Source of the DNA: Gerris lacustris
Lineage: Eukaryota; Arthropoda; Insecta; Hemiptera; Gerridae
NCBI GenBank assembly: GCA_951217055.1
Contig: OX578281.1
Coordinates: 10,820,447 to 10,884,446 of the forward strand
DNA: 64,000 nt
Direction of reading: 5' to 3'
Each line of letters starts with the position of its first letter. The first letter of the stretch is position 1. Shown piece after piece: positions 58,380 through 64,000 of the stretch. A program made the translations under genes and the position numbers. The notes under the pieces were generated by a model. That model did not search any database, was not told where the DNA came from, and was given only the letters and a program-made list of their open reading frames with translations.

Positions 58380-58935
58380 TGACGATCAAAAATATTTTAT
58401 GTCTCCGATTTAAAAATTCCGAAACAGAATAAATCCGTTTCAGACATAATATGAGAACATTTTTGATTCCGTTTCTGTCTGTAGCTCAATTATTGCGAAC
58501 CATCATATCTTTAAAACTACTCGTCCGATTTTAATGAAATTTGAATGATATTTCATAATTTGCCCATTATTAGTCGCATATAAGTTTCATCTTCTGCGCC
58601 CATTTGTTTCCCTTCACCATGTGCACAAACCTAAATTTATTTAAACCTATATCTTCAAAAGTACTCATCTGATTTTTATGAAATTTGGATGGTTTGTTGA
58701 AAGTAGACCTCAGATAGCACCAGATTAATTTCATCTGCCTAACCTACGCTCTTTAACTTTTGCTAAATTGATACTTTAATATATATGTAGAAAATAAAAA
58801 CAATTTTGACACAATTAATAAAAGGAGGAAAAAATGAAATAAATTGGATAATAAGTTTTGAAAGCATAAAATCATTAAATTTTACGAAATAGCACACGAG
58901 GAAGCTATGTGCCACACTAATTGGCAGAGTAATTT
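58380..58935 (-). repeat. F5 family copy (reverse), near complete
   Basis: From TTATGTCTCCGATTTAAAAATTCC through ACTCGTCCGATTTTAATG and CTATATCTTCAAAAGTACTC to GAAGCTATGTGCCACAC and TAATTGGCAGAGTA. It lacks only the GCTTCCG hairpin. Confidence 0.75.
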
Positions 58936-59074
58936 TGTAAGTATTACCATAAACATCAATCATAATTGTTATTATTAAATTTTAACCGAATTACCTTATA
59001 CAAACATAAGACATCAATGTAACTGATTAATTTTTGCCATTTTAGAAATAAATACTGATAATGACCTCATGATG

Positions 59075-59146
<72 letters not shown>

Positions 59147-59485
59147 GTAATTTTTTTTTTTTTTTTTTTTTATTAGGGATGTATATGTAATACGTTAAAT
59201 GTAAGGCTTTAATTTAAAATTTAAATTTTGACAAATCAGTCATGTATTTAAAGAAGGCACATTTACTGCCAAATAATAACAAAACGTGTTTATAAAAATA
59301 ACTAAAAACAGATAAGATAAAAATTAGAAGTTGTTAGTACAAAGAAGACATCTTAATATAGTCTATTTAGAGTGCAGTTCGTGTATCAGATGGTTGAGTT
59401 TAGCATTGAAGCCATATATAATGTGTTAACATATTTATGGATTCAATACTTTAGTAATATACTTTTAATTTTAGTGTAGCCTTAT
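58936..59485. other. Interval with (TA)n and poly(T)
   Basis: (AT)n at 59079-59142 followed by poly(T) at 59151-59171. The rest is unique. Confidence 0.6.
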
Positions 59486-59950
59486 TGCTTCCGAGTTTAC
59501 CAAAGGTAACGAAACCATTGTGTTCACTTTTGAGAACGAAAAATTTATATACCTCCAATTTTAAAAATTCCAAGACAGAAATCCATTTCAGACATCAGGG
59601 AACATTTTTGGTCTCGTGTCTGTCTGTCTGTCGGTCTGTGTGTCCGTGAATTATGAAAAGTGTGACGATAACTTGAGTAAATCTCGATCGATTTTGATGA
59701 AATTTGGTAGACATGTTCATTTTACCAATGCCCAGGACGAGTTCGTTGGGCAACGTTATCCGTCCAAGCATCCACGAGTAACACTCGCGTAATCGTGAAC
59801 TTCAAATTTTAAATTAAAATTTTTGGTCGGGATAAAAATCTAACTACATCTATTCAATGAGACAAACATTTTTTTAAAATACAATTTTTTAGTAAAACCA
59901 ACAGCGACACCGCTATGAAGTGTTAAATATAGCTAAATCTATTAACAGTT
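59486..59950 (+). repeat. F5-like end joined to F13 copy 4
   Basis: TTGCTTCCGAGTTTACC..GTCTGTCTGTCTGTCGG to 59640, then GTGACGATAACTTGAGTAAA, ATGCCCAGGACGAGTTCGTTG, AACACTCGCGTAATCGTGAAC and AGCGACACCGCTATGAAG. Confidence 0.65.
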
Positions 59951-60429
59951 TTTACACAATAAACAATATAACAATTAAGTAATATAACAATAATTTAGAG
60001 TAACATATCAATTAATGTTAATTAAAATTGTCTCTCAACGTAAAATAAACTTCTTTACTGCCAAAGCAGCTTTCAGCCTTCATAAGGCATCATCAGTACC
60101 TAAGAACAAACAGTAGGTGTTAAGCCAGGTAATACTAGCCAAACTTAAAATCATAATAAAAACTAAATCGATAAAAAACCAATAAAGGCTACTGAAGTTA
60201 ATAAATAATAAAACAAGTAACATAAGTCAAACAATAAAATTAACAAATAAATAAAATAAAAAATTAGATAAAGCAGTAATAACTAAACAAGAAAATAAAT
60301 ACGTAAGCGTATAAAACCTGCAAAAAAATAAATAATAAAACTAAAATATAATAAAATTGACTAGTAAGTTCATCTTAGTTTTTATTATTTATATATTTAT
60401 GTTATATAGTTTTGTAATACTTCAAGAGC
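59951..60429. other. AT-rich interval with a small motif cluster
   Basis: GCAGCTTTCAGCCTTCATAAGG..CATCATCAGTACC at 60065-60100 has the look of a retroelement end (the reverse reads GGTACTGATGATGCC), but there is no frame to support it. The rest is (AAATAAA)-rich. Confidence 0.3.
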
Positions 60430-60690
60430 TTAGTTTTTGATACCTCAATCAAAATTTAAAAAAAAAATCGCGTGATTTGAATTATCCGCCATTTTAGATT
60501 TGAACAGCTGATAATTTTTGAGTTCGCTGTATGTTTCCTGTGTGCGCGTCAAAACGATCTTTTATACTGGAAAGTTTCATGTAATTATCTCTTTTAATTC
60601 AAAAGTTATTGGGATCGTACAGAGTGACAGACAGACAGACAGACACAGGAAAGACACTATAAGGGTTTCTAATTTTTTTGAAGTGAAACT
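60430..60690 (+). repeat. F11 copy (3' half)
   Basis: TTATCCGCCATTTTAGATTTG, GAGTTCGCTGTATGTTTCC and GACAGACAGACAGACAGACAC. Stops in AGGGTTTCTAATTTT. Confidence 0.6.
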
Positions 60691-60716
60691 TCTTTGGCGG
60701 CGGTAGAGTGAATTTT

Positions 60717-61311
60717 TTCTCATATAAAGAGAAAGTATTGTGATGGCGCGAAAATTCGATTTTGAGATTTTGATGGATTTACACGTTTTGAGGTCCCCTG
60801 AGTCCAAAAAAGTGGTTTTTAAAAAATGTCTGTCCGTCGTCTGTCGTCTGTGCACCCCTGGAGCCTAAACTACTGGGCCGAATTTGACGAAATTTGGCAC
60901 ACATGTTCAGAAAAATCATACCCCGAGGCGAAATCGAGAAATTAATTTGAGCTCTAAATTTGAGGGCGCTACCCCCCAAAAACTCTGAAAAAACATGAAA
61001 AAAAATTATTTCTCGAAAACGGTTCCGACGATTTTGATTAAAAAATTCTAAAATGTAGTCTATTTGAATACGAATCCTACGAATCCAACGATATAAGCCG
61101 TTTTCCCGGGAAAAATCTAGTTCCTGAGAAATTAGCTTAAAACGCGGACGGAGGGAGCCCGGGTTCGATTCCCCACCCAGGAGAAGTTATTTTTATAATA
61201 AATTTTGATGAAAAGTTGTACATTTGAAAACTAATAAATGGAAACACTGGGCTAAGTAATTATAAACTCGTATATGAGAAAGTTTGTCTGAGTTGTATCT
61301 GACCGATTTTT
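60717..61311 (+). mobile_element. F6 copy D
   Basis: TCTCATATAAAGAGAAAG start, CCGGGTTCGATTCCCC B box at about 61158, AACTCGTATATGAGAAAG end. Lacks most of the (CTGTCGT)n tract of copy E. Confidence 0.75.
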
Positions 61312-61639
61312 CATATAGTGAAATCGTGTTACGAAGTTTGCGATTCGAGACTCGTCCAAGTGTAACATTTTTACAGATTAATTGTATTATATCTATTTAA
61401 AGACCAACAAATCATAACAAACATATATTTATGCCTTAGCGTAGCAATAGATATATATTTTTTTTTCAATTAAATTTCTCATAACCATTTCTTGATCCTG
61501 AAATAATAAATTCGTCAAAAAATGAAAGAGAGCAATGCATTCTAGATCTTAAGTTTTACTTCTAATGCGTGAGAGCCTCACACATATATTTTGGTTTTAC
61601 CAACGAAACCCTAAAAAAGAAAATGGAAAATTTTCCCTT

Positions 61640-61802
61640 TGAAACAGGGTGCGTCCTATATTCGAGGGCGTCCTATATTTGAAGGCGTCCTATATTCGAG
61701 GGCGTCCTATATTTGAAGGCGTCCTATATTCGAGGGCGTCCTATATTTGAAGGGGTACAATATTCGAGGGCGTCCTATATTTGAGGGCGTCCTATATTTG
61801 AT
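61640..61802. repeat. 17-bp tandem array, left copy
   Basis: Alternating GGCGTCCTATATTCGAG and GGCGTCCTATATTTGAA, about 9 units (effective period 34 bp), with one GGGGTACAATATTCGAG variant. Confidence 0.9.
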
Positions 61803-62182
61803 GCAGTACGGTATGTTTCAACAACTCATTACTATACAATGCAGCATTCTATTGATTAATTTTTAGTTATTAAAGAAAAGAGTAACTCTTGTGAATGAAA
61901 CAACAGCTAAGGTTGCTTAGAAACATCCTTTGTTGTATAAAAACCCTTCAGGACCAAACAACTTTATTTTCACTCAAAGCTCTGTTTATACTTGAAGCTT
62001 TAGAAATCGATTTTTACATTAATTAACTCAAACAGAGGTAAGCCTTTTATGATCAAAAAGTCTTTTGAAGCTGAGGATAAAGATCCTTGACTATCTCGAA
62101 AACATATTATTTTTTGGATTCAGAAAAACATTTGAAGTAATTTATCATAGTGTGTATTAACCATTTACTTTGACAATTTTTT

Positions 62183-62829
62183 TTACTTTCTCATATAAAG
62201 AGAAAGTATTGTGATGGCGCGAAAATTCGATTTTGAGATTTTGATGGATTTACACGTTTTGAGGTCCCCTGAGTCCAAAAAAGTGGTTTTTAAAAAATGT
62301 CTGTCTGTCTGTCGTCTGTCGTCTGTCGTCTGTCGTCTGTCGTCTGTCGTCTGTCGTCTGTGCAGACGCCTGGAGCCTAAACTACTGGGCCGATTTTGAC
62401 GAAATTTGGCATACATGTTCAGAAAAATCATACCCCGAGGCGAAATCGAGAAATGAATTTTAGCTCTAATTTTGGGGGCGCTACCCCCCAAAAACTCTGA
62501 AAAAACCAGTAAAAAAATTATTTCTCGAAAACGGTTCCGACGATTTTGATTAAAAAATTCTAAAATGTAGTCCATTTAAATACGAATCCAACGATATAAG
62601 CCGTTTTCCCGGGAAAAATCTAGTTCCTGAGAAATTAGCTTAAAACGCGGACGGAGAGAGCCCGGGTTCGATTCCCCACCCAGGAGAAGTTATTTTTATA
62701 ATAAATTTTGATGAGAAGTTCAATAATATTTAAATGTACATTTGAAAACTAATAAATGGAAACACTGGGCTAAGTAATTATGAACTCGTATATGAGAAAG
62801 TTTGTCTGAGTTGTATCTGACCGATTTTT
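62183..62829 (+). mobile_element. F6 copy E, best-preserved tRNA-like SINE-like element
   Basis: TTACTTTCTCATATAAAG start, GGTTTTTAAAAAATGTCTG, (TCTGTCG)n at 62300-62360, CTGGAGCCTAAACTACTGGG, CGGTTCCGACGATTTTG, then a tRNA-like piece: TCCTG pairs with CAGGA around TTAGCTTAAAACGCGG (A-box-like) and GGGTTCGATTCCCC (B box). It ends at ACTCGTATATGAGAAAG. The 130-codon reverse frame through it is only a translation of the repeat. Confidence 0.75.
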
Positions 62830-63715
62830 CATATAGTGAAATCGTGTAACGAAGTTTGCGATTCGAGACTCGTCCAAGTGTAACATTTTTACAGATTAAT
62901 TTTATATCTATTTAAAGACCAGCAAATCATAACAAACATATATTTATGCCTTAGCGTAGCAATATATATATTTTTTTTTTTTTTCAATTAAATTTCTCAT
63001 AACCATTTCTTAATCCTGAAATAATAAATTCGTCAAAAAATGAAAGAGAGCAATGCATTCTAGATCTTAAGTTTCACTTCTAATGCGTGAGAGCCTCACA
63101 CATATATTTTGGTTTTACCAACGAAACCCTAAAAAGAAAATGGAAAATTTTCCCTTTGAAACAGGGTGAGTCCTATATTCGAGGGCGTCCTATATTTGAA
63201 GGCGTCCTATATTCGAGGGCGTCCTATATTTGAAGGCGTCCTATATTCGAGGGCGTCCTATATTTGAAGGGGTACAATATTCGAGGGCGTCCTATATTTG
63301 AGGGCGTCCTATATTTGAGGGCGTCCTATATTTGATGCAGTACGGTATGTTTGAACAACTCATTATTATACAATGCAGCATTCTATTGATTAATGTTTAG
63401 TTATTAAAGAAAAGAGTAACTCTTGTGAATGAAACAACAGCTAAGGTTGCTTAGAAACATCCTTTGTATTATAAAAACCCTTCAGGACCAAACAACTTTA
63501 TTTTCACTCAAAGCTCTGTTTATACTTGAAGCTTTAGAAATTGATTTTTACTTTAATTAACTCAAACAGAGGTAAGCCTTTTATGATCAAAAAGTCTTTT
63601 GAAGCAGAGGATAAAGATCCTTGACTATCTCAAAAACAAATTATTTTTTGGATTCAGAAAAACATTTGAAGTCATTTATCATAGTGTGTATTAACCATTT
63701 ACGTTGACAATTTTT
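62187..63715 (+). repeat. Tandem segmental duplication, right copy (~1.53 kb)
   Basis: Repeats 60717-62186 with few substitutions. Both copies end in TTAACCATTTAC..TTGACAATTTTTTT, the point where the left copy joins the right. Confidence 0.88.
63163..63337. repeat. 17-bp tandem array, right copy
   Basis: Same alternating pattern as the left copy, with one extra GGCGTCCTATATTTGAG unit, so array length changed after the duplication. Confidence 0.9.
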
Positions 63716-64000
63716 TTTATTATTTTATTCGATTAAAATTCAATTTTATATTTTTGTATTGAGTTATAATTGCAATCCCACAACCCACAATGAATTCCTT
63801 TTGTTCAGTTATTAGAAATTATAAAGATTTTTTTTTTTATCTTGGATAAGATTATAATCAATCGAGTCATTCTTTTAACGTGGATATTGAGGAAAAAATT
63901 TCTCAAATTGAACATTTTTCATAGAGGAAAATGGATGTTTATTGTCTAAACCTCATTTAATTAGAAAATAGTTTGATTAACATTCTCGGTAATACATTAT
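63716..64000. other. AT-rich end of window
   Basis: No feature seen. Confidence 0.35.

Larger units (their letters stand above)
60717..62186 (+). repeat. Tandem segmental duplication, left copy (~1.47 kb)
   Basis: Contains F6 (60717-61311), unique GAAGTTTGCGATTCGAGAC sequence, an F11-type end (61500-61614), a 17-bp array (61640-61800) and 370 bp of unique DNA, all repeated in the same order at 62187-63715. Offsets of 1471-1518 bp differ because of small indels in the F6 parts. Confidence 0.88.

Noticed and set aside
62183..62575. Longest open frame (130 codons, minus)
   Set aside because: It lies wholly in an F6 repeat copy; related frames appear in every F6 copy and include the simple-repeat tract.

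Overview
This looks like nuclear DNA from a repeat-rich, AT-rich animal genome, most likely an arthropod. The evidence is long (AT)n and (CT)n microsatellites, many short families of decayed interspersed repeats, tRNA-like modules, non-autonomous DNA transposons with correct target-site duplications, and at least six tandem-repeat arrays. I cannot name the species. No intact protein gene is visible: no open frame exceeds about 130 codons, and nearly all frames are translations of repeats. The window is probably intergenic, or lies inside a very large intron. The one hint of a host gene is a candidate 53-bp exon at 13035-13087.

Layout. 1-8.2 kb: two copies of a repeat whose first exon resembles the N-terminus of Crypton/ZMYM-type tyrosine-recombinase proteins (one interrupted by a piggyBac-type MITE), a 901-bp hAT-type element with an 8-bp duplication, and a 132-bp-arm inverted repeat. 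8.2-18 kb: a second hAT-type insertion nested in an older repeat, the candidate exon, a 73-bp tandem array and a third hAT insertion. 18-31 kb: a 160-bp (TA)n tract, a 63-bp satellite grown from the edge of the third recombinase-like repeat copy, two relics of a Tigger/pogo transposase N-terminus, a 580-bp foldback, and two head-to-tail copies of a tRNA-like family. 31-50 kb: arrays of 28, 18, 37, 27 and about 112 bp, a TIR element with a Pol III B box, and an inverted pair of tRNA-like sequences. 50.3-57.4 kb: a 7.2-kb satellite of 26-bp units in 52-bp dimers with a higher-order periodicity of about 1.45 kb. 57.4-64 kb: older repeats and a 1.5-kb tandem segmental duplication.

Working names for families: F1 recombinase-like; F5 and F13 'GCTTCCG...' families; F6 tRNA-like GAGAAAGT family; F7 foldback; F9 CCAGTAGG/CCTCG hairpin family; F11 AACGAAACCCT family; F12 the 0.6-kb pair; F14 GTACCCC family; F15 inverted pair at 4.4/29.2 kb. 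There is no operon or pathway here. The functional story is layered transposon insertion, truncation and tandem amplification. Elements repeatedly inserted into each other, and at least two satellites begin exactly at or inside a transposon copy.
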